DNA of 7,595 nt from JAJISK01 sp046759185 (GCA_046759185.1 JBHIBO010000049.1:1-7595), one strand, 5' to 3'. Shown: positions 1 through 6,231, counted from the first letter of the stretch. The notes: generated from the sequence alone by a model not told the origin. Program-made: numbers and translations.

Positions 1-1461
1 GCCCTCCAAGGCGCCCGCGCGGCGGACTGGCAGCCCGGAGATGAGGCGGAGATCTTCGACCACACCTTCGCGGAGGAGATGTGGACCGTCGACAACCTGA
101 CGAAACAGATCGACGGGAAGAACGTCACCTTCGCCGTGAGCTACGTGAATCATAGTGGAGCACAGGCGTTCCTGGTGGCCCTGGTGAACGTCACAGACGG
201 AGACTACGTCTCCACCTTACCCTACCAGCTCTTCGGCATGCACTACATGACGCCGGCAGGGCAGGAGGTCTTCGTCGGCGCCGTCTTCGCCTTCCTCCTC
301 GCGTACGAGGACACGTACAACGGCACGGGACCGGGGAACAACGGCATGCCCGATCCCGGGAACGAGAATGTCTTCTACGTGATTCCCTTCGGCGTGGGCG
401 AGGTCTTCGACAACCGCAGCTACCGGCCCGAGGTGGAGGTCCTTCCCGTGGAAAAGCTGGGCGACGGCCACTACCGCTTCGGGATGCGCTACCGGAACCT
501 GTACGCCAAGATCATCGACGCGAACAACCCCTTGGGCTTCCTCCTCTCCCTCAACTTCCCCCTGTACATCGCGAAGTTCAGCGAGTTCACCATCGTCTAC
601 GACGTGACCATCGACCCCGCGAGCGGGACGATGAAGGCGGAGACCTACTACAGCCTCGGCCAGGTCTCCGACCTTTGGGTCTTCGGCATCCCCGCGACCC
701 GGGCGGACATCCCCTTCGACTTCGGCATCAGCGTCGTCCACTACGTGGCGATGTTCACCTCCAGCTACACCTTGGAGGACGCCACCGGTCTGGCAGTCGA
801 CACGGGCATCCAGCGACCCCTCGACGAGGACCTGACCATCCGGGTGGGCGACCGGGCCGAGCGGGCCCTCCAGGTGGGCTTCCGTGGGACGTTCAACCTC
901 ACGGACGAGGTGACGGACCAGCGCATCCAGGAGGACACCCCGGCATACAACATCCTGGTCTTGGCACGACCGGGGGACCTCATTCTGGTCCGCTGGCAGG
1001 CGGCCTTCAGCCTCCACCTCATGGCAGCCTTCGCCTTCGGACTCAGCGGCGAGATCCGCGGTCGGTACGACAGTCCCACAGACCTCATCCTGAACGGGAG
1101 CGAGGACTTCACGCGCGCCGCCTTCTGGTACGCCGTCGCGTTCCCGAACTGGCGCGGCTACCGCGTCGACCACGATCCGACGTACACGGCCTTCTTCGCC
1201 CCCGCTGGCCAGGAGGCGCCGGCCGGCGTGAACCCGGCCGGTCTGGTCGCTCTCGGCCTCGCGGCCTTTGTAGCCGTGGCGGCGGTCTTCCTGGTCCGCC
1301 GGCGGCGACGGGCGCGGGCTGGGCCGGAGGCGCCTGATCCCACGGAGGCGGATGCCGAAACCAAGGCCCAGGCGGGAGACGATCCAGTGGTTACGGAGGA
1401 CGACTCCGGGCCGCTCCCTGAGGACGATCTCGCCTGGCCCTTGGAGGACGACTTCGACTGA
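1..1461 (+). CDS. Membrane-anchored, sequon-rich surface protein (5' end outside window)
   Basis: The reading frame is open from base 1, so the gene starts left of the window; the ATG at 79 is internal, not a convincing start. The visible 486 residues form a long, aromatic and beta-rich ectodomain, one hydrophobic helix near residues 413-432 (nt about 1237-1296), a stop-transfer run RRRRRARA, and an acidic tail of about 50 residues. I infer an extracellular N-terminus and a cytoplasmic C-terminus. Eight N-X-S/T sequons occur (NLT, NVT, NHS, NVT, NGT, NRS, NLT, NGS), four of them within the 40 residues after the Met at nt 79, which suits an N-glycosylated archaeal envelope protein. The tail ends in three EDD motifs spaced exactly eight residues apart. 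I recognise no enzymatic family. The signal peptide, if present, lies outside the window. It converges on the acyltransferase gene with a 32-nt gap. Confidence 0.8.
   Translation, partial: ALQGARAADWQPGDEAEIFDHTFAEEMWTVDNLTKQIDGKNVTFAVSYVNHSGAQAFLVALVNVTDGDYVSTLPYQLFGMHYMTPAGQEVFVGAVFAFLLAYEDTYNGTGPGNNGMPDPGNENVFYVIPFGVGEVFDNRSYRPEVEVLPVEKLGDGHYRFGMRYRNLYAKIIDANNPLGFLLSLNFPLYIAKFSEFTIVYDVTIDPASGTMKAETYYSLGQVSDLWVFGIPATRADIPFDFGISVVHYVAMFTSSYTLEDATGLAVDTGIQRPLDEDLTIRVGDRAERALQVGFRGTFNLTDEVTDQRIQEDTPAYNILVLARPGDLILVRWQAAFSLHLMAAFAFGLSGEIRGRYDSPTDLILNGSEDFTRAAFWYAVAFPNWRGYRVDHDPTYTAFFAPAGQEAPAGVNPAGLVALGLAAFVAVAAVFLVRRRRRARAGPEAPDPTEADAETKAQAGDDPVVTEDDSGPLPEDDLAWPLEDDFD
1396..1455 (+). repeat. 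24-bp-period repeat encoding an EDD acidic tail
   Basis: GAGGACGA(C/T) recurs at 1396, 1420 and 1444, exactly 24 bp apart, encoding EDD-SGPLP, EDD-LAWPL and EDD-FD. The intervening residues share only the P/L ending. It forms the extreme C-terminus of the surface protein and could be a short repeated docking motif on the cytoplasmic side. The repeat is short, so chance in an acidic tail is possible. Confidence 0.5.
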
Positions 1462-1465
1462 GTCC

Positions 1466-1506
1466 CGGCCTTCAACGCCTGCTCGCCGTGGACTCAAGGA
1501 AGGCCG
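1466..1506. terminator. Long-loop inverted repeat at a convergent junction
   Basis: CGGCCTTC (1466-1473) is a perfect inverted match to GAAGGCCG (1499-1506), giving an 8-bp stem with a 25-nt loop across the end of the surface-protein gene and the last codons of the acyltransferase gene. Position suggests a shared terminator, but no T-tract follows on either strand and the loop is long, so this is weak. Confidence 0.25.
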
Positions 1507-2288
1507 AACCCTGATTCGACCAGCTCGGCCAGCCTCGCCAGGAAGCGCGCCGCAGGGGCACCGTCCACCACATCATGGTCGATCGCGACGGTGATGGAGA
1601 GATACTCGCGGACGACGATCTGGTCTTGAACGACGCCGGGCTTCTCCGCGATACCTCCAAGAGCGACGGTGAGGCCGTAAGCGCTCAGTGGAATCGGCCA
1701 CCCCCCACGTCTCACGAACATACCCACCGATGTCAAAGAGACGGTCCCCCCATGCCTCTTGAGGAAGAACGGATCTCTTCTGAGCTTCCGCCAGAAGAGG
1801 AGTCGACGGAGCGGTCTCGGGAGCGCGACCAGCCTTCGTGCGCCCCGTACCTCCGAGCTGTCCAGGTAGTCTTCCGCCGTCTGGACTTGCGCAGCCCGGA
1901 TCTCCTCCGTAATCTCTTCCACAGACTTCTCGTTCGCCTTCCGAATGACCCTCAGGATCGGGAAGCTACTCCCTTCAAGGGTTCGCTCCACGGAGACGGC
2001 GATGTCCACGTCATCGAAGATCACCATCTTCCGACGCCCCCGACGACGAGCGTGGACACTCGGGTGTGCGCTTACCGCCTCCCCGAGACATCGCATGATC
2101 CAGCCCGTGAAAGAGAGCTTCTTCCCCGTCCCTTCCGCATCATCCCGGATGCGGCGTCGCCCCTCGGTCACGTCGAGTTCGAAGAGAGCCTTGACGTGGT
2201 GAACGCGGCGCCCCGCCTCTCCGGTATCGACAATGATGTCTCGGCTCTTTGGGAACGGGACTTCCCGGTACGTGCCAGTGTGCTCCAC
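1494..2288 (-). CDS. Stand-alone E2-type 2-oxoacid dehydrogenase acyltransferase domain
   Basis: This 264-residue protein matches the catalytic domain of dihydrolipoamide acyltransferases (CAT-like fold). The C-terminal H-x3-D-G signature is present as HDVVDGAPAARF, with His238 and Asp242 at the catalytic positions. GGTVSLTSVGMF (180-191) corresponds to the conserved E2 strand usually written GGTFTISNLG. There is no lipoyl domain and no peripheral E1/E3-binding domain; full E2 chains are usually around 400 residues or more. No E1 or E3 gene is nearby. Similar lone domains occur in actinobacteria and archaea, and their acyl acceptor is unclear. The N-terminal 'RDIIVDTGEAGRRVHHVKALFELDVT' region reads as the family's first strand split here in two parts: RDIIVD and HHVKALFELDVT. 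The start is GTG at 2288; no ATG lies upstream before an in-frame stop at 2382. A basic stretch at about 150-178 (RRLVALPRPLRRLLFWRKLR) may contact membrane or a partner, which is inference. Confidence 0.85.
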   Translation of the reverse strand: MEHTGTYREVPFPKSRDIIVDTGEAGRRVHHVKALFELDVTEGRRRIRDDAEGTGKKLSFTGWIMRCLGEAVSAHPSVHARRRGRRKMVIFDDVDIAVSVERTLEGSSFPILRVIRKANEKSVEEITEEIRAAQVQTAEDYLDSSEVRGARRLVALPRPLRRLLFWRKLRRDPFFLKRHGGTVSLTSVGMFVRRGGWPIPLSAYGLTVALGGIAEKPGVVQDQIVVREYLSITVAIDHDVVDGAPAARFLARLAELVESGFGLP

Positions 2289-2327
2289 TAGGAGATACCT
2301 AGGTTGAGAACGGCCTGGGACTCTTAA

Positions 2328-2337
2328 CTCATATGAG
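2328..2337 (-). promoter_or_regulatory. Possible TATA element for the acyltransferase gene
   Basis: CTCATATGAG is a perfect 10-bp palindrome about 44 nt upstream of the GTG start. If used as a TATA box it would place the transcript start near 2306 and give a leader of about 18 nt. A second inverted repeat, CTAGG-agata-CCTAG (2288-2302), sits directly at the start codon. Neither has been tested. Confidence 0.35.
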
Positions 2338-2420
2338 GGGCTGCTGAACGGCGTTCCCGGTCCAACAATAGTGAGGACATCTCAATCGTCGTACGAGATC
2401 TTGCCCTGTGCGGGGAAGGG

Positions 2421-2438
2421 GACCTCTGGCCCGAGGTC
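2421..2438. repeat. Perfect inverted repeat in the 2289-2536 gap
   Basis: GACCTC (2421-2426) and GAGGTC (2433-2438) form a 6-bp stem around TGGCCC. It lies about 100 nt downstream of the methyltransferase stop and could belong to its transcript end, or be an operator. No T-tract follows on the minus strand. The rest of the 248-nt gap holds a hairpin-repeat copy and the putative acyltransferase promoter; I see no gene in it. Confidence 0.35.
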
Positions 2439-2442
2439 ATTT

Positions 2443-2471
2443 CTGAAGCATCACAGAGCTAATGTTACCAC
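2443..2471 (+). repeat. Intergenic hairpin repeat, copy A (degenerate)
   Basis: The core at 2448-2465 reads GCATCA-CAGAGC-TAATGT, preceded by CTGAA and followed by TAC. The stem keeps four Watson-Crick pairs, one G-U and one C-A mismatch. Against the copy at 6232 it matches 20 of the first 26 positions. It sits 72 nt past the methyltransferase stop. Confidence 0.5.
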
Positions 2472-2536
2472 GGCTGCGCTAACGCCAAGCCTTCCAGGGA
2501 GGGATGCCGAAGCTTCTTCCCCGACGTGATGAGGCC

Positions 2537-3289
2537 TCAGTCGGGCTGCAACTTCCGTAGCACGGTAATGACCGCGTTCTCTTGGGTCCGGACTCCCTCT
2601 GGGGTGTGCCGCGACGTGAGTCTCTCGCGAATCTCCCGCTTCGTCTCTTCGTCCAATCCATCGTACTCTTTCTCTCTGTTCTTCGCGAGGGCCTCGAGGA
2701 CTTCCTCGACCGTATCGTAGTAGATGTTCCCTGTGAACACCTCCTCCGCGAGGAGACCGAATTTCCCCTCAATCAGAGCGGTGTGTTTGAGGGCGAATCG
2801 GGAATCGAAGTCATCGGTTTTGACATCCTCGCCAACGAGGTCCTCGGGGTTCTTCGTGACCAGATAGGTGATCTCTCCCCAGTGGAAGGGTTGATGAAGA
2901 GAAGGTTGGAGATTGAGGAAGAGTCCCTCCGGTCTCAAGACCCGCCAGGCCTCGCCGAGGGCCTCTCTCATGTGGGCCTCGGAAGCCATGCAGCAGAGAG
3001 ACCAGGTGAAGAAGACAACATCGTAGGATTCATCAGGGAAGGGGAGATGCTCCCCCGTTCCTACGAGAAAACTCACCTTCGGGGTCAGCTCCTTGGGTGT
3101 GCTCTCTGTCGCCTTCCTAACGTCCCCCGCTATGGGGTCGAAGGCCACCACGCTCTTCGCCAGATCCGCGAACTCGAAGGTAAGCCTTCCATCCCCGCAG
3201 CCCACCTCCAATATCTCCTTGCCCTCGAAGGAGGCGTGCTTCAACACCGTCTGGAGTTGAATGCCCTCAGGATCTTCGCGTCTCGCCAT
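2537..3289 (-). CDS. Class I SAM-dependent methyltransferase (Methyltransf_11-like)
   Basis: A 250-residue protein with a Rossmann-type methyltransferase core in its first half. Motif I is LEVGCGDGR (residues 27-35), which binds SAM. Asp51 in AFDP is placed to hold the ribose. GTGEHLPFPDESYDVVFFTWSL (about 77-98) carries motif II, and VLRPEGLFLNL (117-127) is the motif III strand. The N-terminal EDPEG segment just before motif I supports the ATG at 3289. The C-terminal half is rich in Glu, Lys and Arg, probably helical, and does not reveal the substrate; no small-molecule or RNA specificity can be assigned. No good Shine-Dalgarno precedes the ATG: GAGGT lies immediately next to it, too close to act normally. 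It is separated from the acyltransferase gene by 248 nt and is divergent from the GNAT gene. Confidence 0.88.
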   Translation of the reverse strand: MARREDPEGIQLQTVLKHASFEGKEILEVGCGDGRLTFEFADLAKSVVAFDPIAGDVRKATESTPKELTPKVSFLVGTGEHLPFPDESYDVVFFTWSLCCMASEAHMREALGEAWRVLRPEGLFLNLQPSLHQPFHWGEITYLVTKNPEDLVGEDVKTDDFDSRFALKHTALIEGKFGLLAEEVFTGNIYYDTVEEVLEALAKNREKEYDGLDEETKREIRERLTSRHTPEGVRTQENAVITVLRKLQPD

Positions 3290-3460
3290 ACCTCAGTCAC
3301 TTCGCTGGAGATGTGTCAACCATGTTCGGTCCATCGGATCTCCCAGGCGCCGCTGGTGCCAGAAGCCATCCAGGGAGGAAGTATTTTTCGTGGGCTCGGG
3401 GTGAAACCCGGCTCCATCGACTCAATATTCCCGATCTGGTTGAAACTCCGCTGCTCCGTC

Positions 3461-3492
3461 GCGTTACGGGCCCAATGCTGCAATCGCCTCTT
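3461..3492 (+). repeat. Intergenic hairpin repeat, copy B
   Basis: The core at 3461-3478 is GCGTTA-CGGGCC-CAATGC. The stem has four Watson-Crick pairs, one G-U and one A-C mismatch. The right flank, TGCAATCGCCTCT, closely matches the right flank of the copy at 5229 (TACAACCGCCTCT), which extends the similarity beyond the hairpin. It lacks the CTGAA left flank. Confidence 0.5.
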
Positions 3493-3553
3493 GAGAAGTG
3501 AAGCCCCCTTCCTTCTTTTGCCCCCGACCCATTCGTCTCAGGTACACTACCAC

Positions 3554-3559
3554 GGGAGG
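3554..3559 (+). promoter_or_regulatory. Short-spaced ribosome binding site of the GNAT gene
   Basis: GGGAGG ends only 3 nt before the ATG at 3563. The match to the anti-Shine-Dalgarno is good but the spacing is shorter than usual. It still favours ATG 3563, because family similarity begins right there and the frame upstream is antisense to the methyltransferase gene. Confidence 0.45.
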
Positions 3560-3562
3560 CCT

Positions 3563-4066
3563 ATGATACGTCCGTGTGACCTCCGCGATTTTTGGCTCAT
3601 CTACGAGATCATCAACGATGCGTCTCTGGCCTACAAAGGAGTCATCCCGGCCGATTGTTGGAAGGAACCGTACATGCCAGAGGAAGAGCTCCGCCATGAA
3701 ATGGAGGAGGGAGTTACATTCTGGGGATACGAAGAGGATGGCAATCTGCTGGGGGTGATGGGGACGCAAGACGTTGAGGACGCGATGCTAATCCGGCACG
3801 CCTATGTGCGTACCCGTCGACGTAACCAAGGCATCGGAAGCAAGCTGCTCACCCATCTCAGAAGGCGAGCGACCAGACCGATCCTCGTCGGGACCTGGGC
3901 GGACGCATCATGGGCAATCCGGTTCTATGAGAAACACAGCTTCCGGAAGGTGGGTCTGAAAGAGAAGGACCGCCTGTTGAGGAAGTACTGGTCGATATCC
4001 GAGCGTCAGATCGAGGCCTCGGTGGTCCTTGCGGAAAGCGGTTCTTCTGGCAATGGTCTTCTCTGA
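3563..4066 (+). CDS. GNAT family N-acetyltransferase
   Basis: This 167-residue protein has a single GNAT domain covering nearly its whole length. The N-terminal IRPCDLRDFWLIYEIIND strand-helix and AYKGVIPADCW loop are typical of a widespread GNAT subgroup. LIRHAYVRTRRRNQGIGSKLL (about 76-96) contains the acetyl-CoA pyrophosphate-binding R-N-Q-G-I-G motif (87-92). WADASWAIRFYEKHSFRKV (112-130) is the C-terminal motif B region. It should transfer acetyl from acetyl-CoA to an amine; the acceptor is unknown. The frame continues upstream for more than 300 codons, but that part is antisense to the methyltransferase and unlike GNAT proteins, so ATG 3563 is chosen. The last nine residues after VVLAE (SGSSGNGLL) look non-conserved. 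The stop is 1 nt from a hairpin-repeat core. Confidence 0.9.
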   Translation: MIRPCDLRDFWLIYEIINDASLAYKGVIPADCWKEPYMPEEELRHEMEEGVTFWGYEEDGNLLGVMGTQDVEDAMLIRHAYVRTRRRNQGIGSKLLTHLRRRATRPILVGTWADASWAIRFYEKHSFRKVGLKEKDRLLRKYWSISERQIEASVVLAESGSSGNGLL

Positions 4067-4091
4067 AGCATTCTACGGCGAATGCCACGCA
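4063..4091 (+). repeat. Intergenic hairpin repeat, copy C (perfect stem)
   Basis: The core at 4068-4085 is GCATTC-TACGGC-GAATGC with a perfect 6-bp stem, left flank CTGAA and right flank CACGCAATC. Compared with the copy at 6232, 21 of 29 positions match. The closing stem pair next to the loop is C-G here and A-T there, a compensatory change. It begins within the GNAT stop codon region and lies between convergent genes. Confidence 0.6.
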
Positions 4092-4093
4092 AT

Positions 4094-4112
4094 CTCTGAG
4101 AGGTCTTCAGAG
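4094..4112. terminator. Candidate convergent terminator hairpin
   Basis: CTCTGA (4094-4099) pairs with TCAGAG (4107-4112) around a 7-nt loop, between the ends of the GNAT and nucleotidyltransferase genes. No T-tract follows, so termination is inferred only from position. Confidence 0.3.
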
Positions 4113-4119
4113 GACTGGA

Positions 4120-4689
4120 CTAACCCTCGCCCCTGGATCCTCCCAACGCGTTCCGTAGGCTCTCGAGCATGTCCAGGACATCCTGTTGACGGGACATCTT
4201 CTCAACGTAATCCCAGTCCATCCTGTCGGCATACAACTCGCCCAACAGGAGCGCGTGCTGGAAGTCCCCAGTCCGCTCCCAGTGCTTGGTGGACACCAGT
4301 CGTTTCACCAAGAGGTCCTCCAACGCGGCAACTCGAATCGGCCCGTAAGGCGTCTCCAGGAGCTGCGTCCTGCTCTCGTCCCAGGTGTACGGCGCTCGCA
4401 CGAAATCCACGACCATCCCCAGCGCCTCGTGGACCCAGACGCGACCCTCTCGCTGGAAGCTCCAGGACCTCAGGACCCCCCTCAGACGATCGGCCGCGCG
4501 AGAGACGATGTCGATGTCCCCCGAGGTGTAGGCCCCCACCGTGTAGAACTCGATGGCCGATCCGCCCACGACGATGAAATCGTCCGCTGGGACGCCGGCC
4601 GTCCGCCCTAGCAGAGCGGAGAAGTACATCCGTCGCCTCGTGGGGTCCTCCACGACCTGCAGCTTCTCCCGGAGCTCCTCGTACTCCAT
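4120..4689 (-). CDS. Pol-beta-type nucleotidyltransferase (MNT/AbiEii-like)
   Basis: A 189-residue protein with the signature of small nucleotidyltransferases. GGSAIEFY begins at Gly42, and GDID follows with Asp58 and Asp60 as the metal-binding pair. VVDF (Asp95) supplies the likely third carboxylate. Downstream, ALEDLLVKRL (122-131) and the region around Asp142 resemble the helical motif with conserved Lys and Asp found in AbiEii/DUF6036-type enzymes. Such enzymes move an NMP to RNA, protein or a small molecule; in AbiE systems the enzyme is the toxin. The target here cannot be read. It is the second gene of an operon, 15 nt after the winged-helix gene, with a strong GGAGGG site 6 nt before the ATG. 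An alternative role is an antibiotic- or tRNA-modifying enzyme. Confidence 0.82.
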   Translation of the reverse strand: MEYEELREKLQVVEDPTRRRMYFSALLGRTAGVPADDFIVVGGSAIEFYTVGAYTSGDIDIVSRAADRLRGVLRSWSFQREGRVWVHEALGMVVDFVRAPYTWDESRTQLLETPYGPIRVAALEDLLVKRLVSTKHWERTGDFQHALLLGELYADRMDWDYVEKMSRQQDVLDMLESLRNALGGSRGEG

Positions 4690-4695
4690 GGTCCG

Positions 4696-4701
4696 CCCTC
4701 C
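4696..4701 (-). promoter_or_regulatory. Strong Shine-Dalgarno for the nucleotidyltransferase
   Basis: On the minus strand GGAGGG lies 6 nt before ATG 4689, within the 15-nt gap after the winged-helix stop. This fixes the start and indicates translation from a shared mRNA. Confidence 0.75.
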
Positions 4702-4704
4702 GTT

Positions 4705-5157
4705 CTAGCGGTCAAGGCGCCGCAGCGCGCGGTCCTTCTCGGGGGGGCGCTCGTACTCCTCCGGGTTGGAGACCGCTGCGCGATGGGGGCGGGTTCTCGG
4801 AGGGGGGACCTCCCTCCTCCGCAGGCGGTCGTAGGCCTTCCTCTTCCTCCGGGCCCTCCCGGGGGAGAACCACTCCTCCGCCGTCGTCACCCGAACCCGC
4901 TTCTGCAGGAAACGGCGGAGGTCTCCGTCCACCAAGACGTATCGCTTGACCCCCCGTTCGTCCTGGATCACCTCCAGAACGCCGGATGCGAGGAGCCCCG
5001 GCAGCTGCCGATACGCCTTGGACGGGGGCACGCGAAGCCTCTTGGCGATGGCGTACCCCGTCAGGGGCTGTTCGGAGTCGGCGAGGAGGCCCAGCAGTCT
5101 GGCTCGGGTCTCGCTTCCGAACAGGTGCCGGAAACGGTCGGAAAGGGCGGGGGACAC
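4705..5157 (-). CDS. Winged-helix DNA-binding protein, probable partner or antitoxin
   Basis: The first gene of the two-gene operon. From the GTG at 5157 it encodes 150 residues. Residues about 10-80 form a winged helix-turn-helix: LFGSETRARLLGLLADSE, then PLTGYAIAKRLRVPPSKAYRQLPGLLASGVL, then the wing VIQDERGVKRYVLV. A very basic region follows (about 81-125, with RARRKRKAYDRLRRRE), then a charged tail NPEEYERPPEKDRALRRLDR that could bind the partner enzyme. The frame extends 20 codons upstream to a TTG at 5217, but a TATA-like sequence lies inside that extension, so GTG 5157 is preferred, possibly leaderless. By analogy with AbiEi-type regulators it probably represses its own operon and neutralises the nucleotidyltransferase; this is inference from gene order. 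Confidence 0.78.
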   Translation of the reverse strand: MSPALSDRFRHLFGSETRARLLGLLADSEQPLTGYAIAKRLRVPPSKAYRQLPGLLASGVLEVIQDERGVKRYVLVDGDLRRFLQKRVRVTTAEEWFSPGRARRKRKAYDRLRRREVPPPRTRPHRAAVSNPEEYERPPEKDRALRRLDR

Positions 5158-5180
5158 TTGATGGAATACTACCCCATTCT

Positions 5181-5196
5181 GGTAATAAAGGTTACC
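5181..5196 (-). promoter_or_regulatory. TATA box within an inverted repeat, upstream of the winged-helix gene
   Basis: GGTAA (5181-5185) and TTACC (5192-5196) are inverted arms. On the minus strand the stretch between and including them reads GGTAACCTTTATTACC and contains a TATA-like CTTTATTA about 27-30 nt before GTG 5157. The spacing suits a leaderless transcript. An inverted repeat overlapping the TATA box is a plausible operator for autoregulation by the winged-helix protein. Confidence 0.5.
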
Positions 5197-5228
5197 CTCT
5201 GGGGGGTATAGACCCAATCTACTGTCCT

Positions 5229-5267
5229 GTGAAGCACTACGCGATTGGTGCTACAACCGCCTCTAAA
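5229..5267 (+). repeat. Intergenic hairpin repeat, copy D
   Basis: The core at 5234-5251 is GCACTA-CGCGAT-TGGTGC: five Watson-Crick pairs plus one U-G. Relative to other copies, stem pair 4 has changed from T-A to C-G, so pairing is kept. It has the TGTGAA left flank and the right flank TACAACCGCCTCT shared with the copy at 3461. It lies between the divergent winged-helix and hydrolase genes. Confidence 0.55.
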
Positions 5268-5268
5268 T
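5263..5268 (+). promoter_or_regulatory. Possible TATA element for the hydrolase gene
   Basis: CTAAAT lies about 55 nt before ATG 5320. A start near 5292 would give a leader of roughly 28 nt that contains the AGGTGA ribosome site. The match to a TATA box is partial, and the site overlaps the end of a hairpin repeat. Confidence 0.25.
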
Positions 5269-5303
5269 CTGACCGGGAGCTTAGTGGTGGCTGCCTCCAA
5301 GCC

Positions 5304-5309
5304 AGGTGA
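5304..5309 (+). promoter_or_regulatory. Shine-Dalgarno deciding the hydrolase start
   Basis: AGGTGA lies 10 nt before ATG 5320. It favours this ATG over the in-frame TTG at 5245, whose 25 extra codons run through the hairpin repeat and do not resemble the family. Confidence 0.6.
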
Positions 5310-5319
5310 GTGTGATTTC

Positions 5320-6174
5320 ATGAACGACTCACGTACCACATTGTCCGACGGGCGGAATCTTGCCTTTTCCGACATGGGAGATACGAGCGGAGTCCCGGTC
5401 TTCTACTTCCATGGTGCGCCGACTTCTCGGCTGTACCTCGTCCCTTGGGAGATGGAGTTCGCGGATCGCGGGTTGCGAGTGGTTTCTCCGGATCGACCCG
5501 GTTACGGTGGATCGTCTCCGCAGCCTGGCCGAACGATGTCCGATTGGCCCACGGACGTGGTAAGTCTCGCTAACGCTCTCGGCATCGATCGATTCATCGT
5601 TGCAGGTGAATCATCCGGAGGCCCGTACGCCGTCGCATGCGCCGCCCTGCTCCCCGACTGCGTGTCGGGCGCTGTCGTCGTTGCTGGCGTCACCGACATG
5701 GCATGGCCCGAGGCCTGGGACGGCTTCTTCGAACCAGAGAAAGCCATCATCCGGATGCCAGATGAGCAGTCTGCTACGGCGCGGTGTGAGGAGCTGTTCG
5801 GTGCGGACGGCCGTGGTCTCCTTGGATCTCCTGGTTCTGAACTCCCCGAGCCCGACATGGCATTCTTCACCGACGAGAAGAGCGCAGGCGCGATGTTGGC
5901 GAGCTTCACCGAGGCTTTTCGTCAAGGGGTCGGCGGCTACGCCCAGGACATGCTCGTGCAAGGAAGGGCATGGCCGTTCGCTCCCAGCGCGATATCCGCC
6001 CCCGTCATAGTCGCGCACGGGGAGCTTGACACCATCATGCCCGTCGCTCATAGCCGCCATACGGCCGACCTGATACCCGGAGCATCGCTCCGAATCCTAC
6101 CGGGGCACGGGCACCTCACCATCTCGTCGGAGCTTCCTGGCTTGTGCGCGGAGCTGATCCCGTCCCTTGGCTAG
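5320..6174 (+). CDS. Alpha/beta-fold hydrolase
   Basis: A 284-residue protein covering one alpha/beta hydrolase domain. It opens with the LSDGRNLAFSDMGD strand pair. FHGAPTSR (30-37) carries the oxyanion-loop His-Gly. SPDRPGYGGSSPQPGRT (56-72) is typical of this subgroup. The nucleophile elbow is G96-E-S98-S-G100, with Ser98 as the probable nucleophile. Asp237 in HGELDTIMP is the probable acid and His265 in PGHGHL the catalytic base. The cap region (about 125-215) is variable, so the ester, lactone or other substrate is unknown. There is no signal peptide, suggesting a cytosolic enzyme. This subgroup is common in actinobacteria, and the sequence could be a transferred gene, though that is only an impression. 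Confidence 0.88.
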   Translation: MNDSRTTLSDGRNLAFSDMGDTSGVPVFYFHGAPTSRLYLVPWEMEFADRGLRVVSPDRPGYGGSSPQPGRTMSDWPTDVVSLANALGIDRFIVAGESSGGPYAVACAALLPDCVSGAVVVAGVTDMAWPEAWDGFFEPEKAIIRMPDEQSATARCEELFGADGRGLLGSPGSELPEPDMAFFTDEKSAGAMLASFTEAFRQGVGGYAQDMLVQGRAWPFAPSAISAPVIVAHGELDTIMPVAHSRHTADLIPGASLRILPGHGHLTISSELPGLCAELIPSLG

Positions 6175-6180
6175 CTGCCT

Positions 6181-6222
6181 GTGACGGTCAGCGGCCTGCG
6201 CGATGGTTGGCCGGGGTGTCAC
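6181..6222. repeat. Two-part nested inverted repeat after the hydrolase stop
   Basis: An outer stem GTGAC (6181-6185)/GTCAC (6218-6222) encloses an inner stem CGGCC (6192-6196)/GGCCG (6209-6213) with a 12-nt loop. It begins 6 nt after the hydrolase stop, so it may cap or end that transcript. No T-tract follows. Confidence 0.35.
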
Positions 6223-6231
6223 GTGTCCGGA

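Larger units (their letters stand above)
3290..3562. other. 273-nt divergent intergenic region
   Basis: This gap separates the divergent methyltransferase and acetyltransferase genes and should hold both promoters. An AT-rich patch, GTATTTTT (3381-3388), reads as a TATA-like AAAAATAC on the minus strand, and CAATATTC lies at 3423-3430. A pyrimidine-rich tract runs from about 3504 to 3530. A hairpin-repeat copy occupies 3461-3492. A 62-codon frame from 3313 looks unlike a protein family and is not called. Confidence 0.5.

Noticed and set aside
217..1497. Long open minus-strand frame of 426 codons opposite the surface-protein gene
   Set aside because: It is antisense to a protein with clear membrane helix and sequons, has low-complexity V/E/R-rich composition and no recognisable domain; GC-rich codons explain the openness.
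2138..2158. CCGCATC/GATGCGG inverted repeat
   Set aside because: It lies within the acyltransferase coding sequence and is explained by codons for an Arg-Asp-rich stretch.
2371..2529. Possible 52-codon plus-strand frame in the 2289-2536 gap
   Set aside because: GTG start without signals and translation without recognisable features; it also crosses a hairpin-repeat copy.
3313..3501. 62-codon plus-strand frame in the divergent gap
   Set aside because: Starts with GTG, no ribosome site, no family resemblance, and runs through a hairpin-repeat copy.
2582..3562. N-terminal 327-codon extension of the GNAT frame
   Set aside because: This part is antisense to the methyltransferase with its SAM motifs; GNAT similarity begins at ATG 3563.
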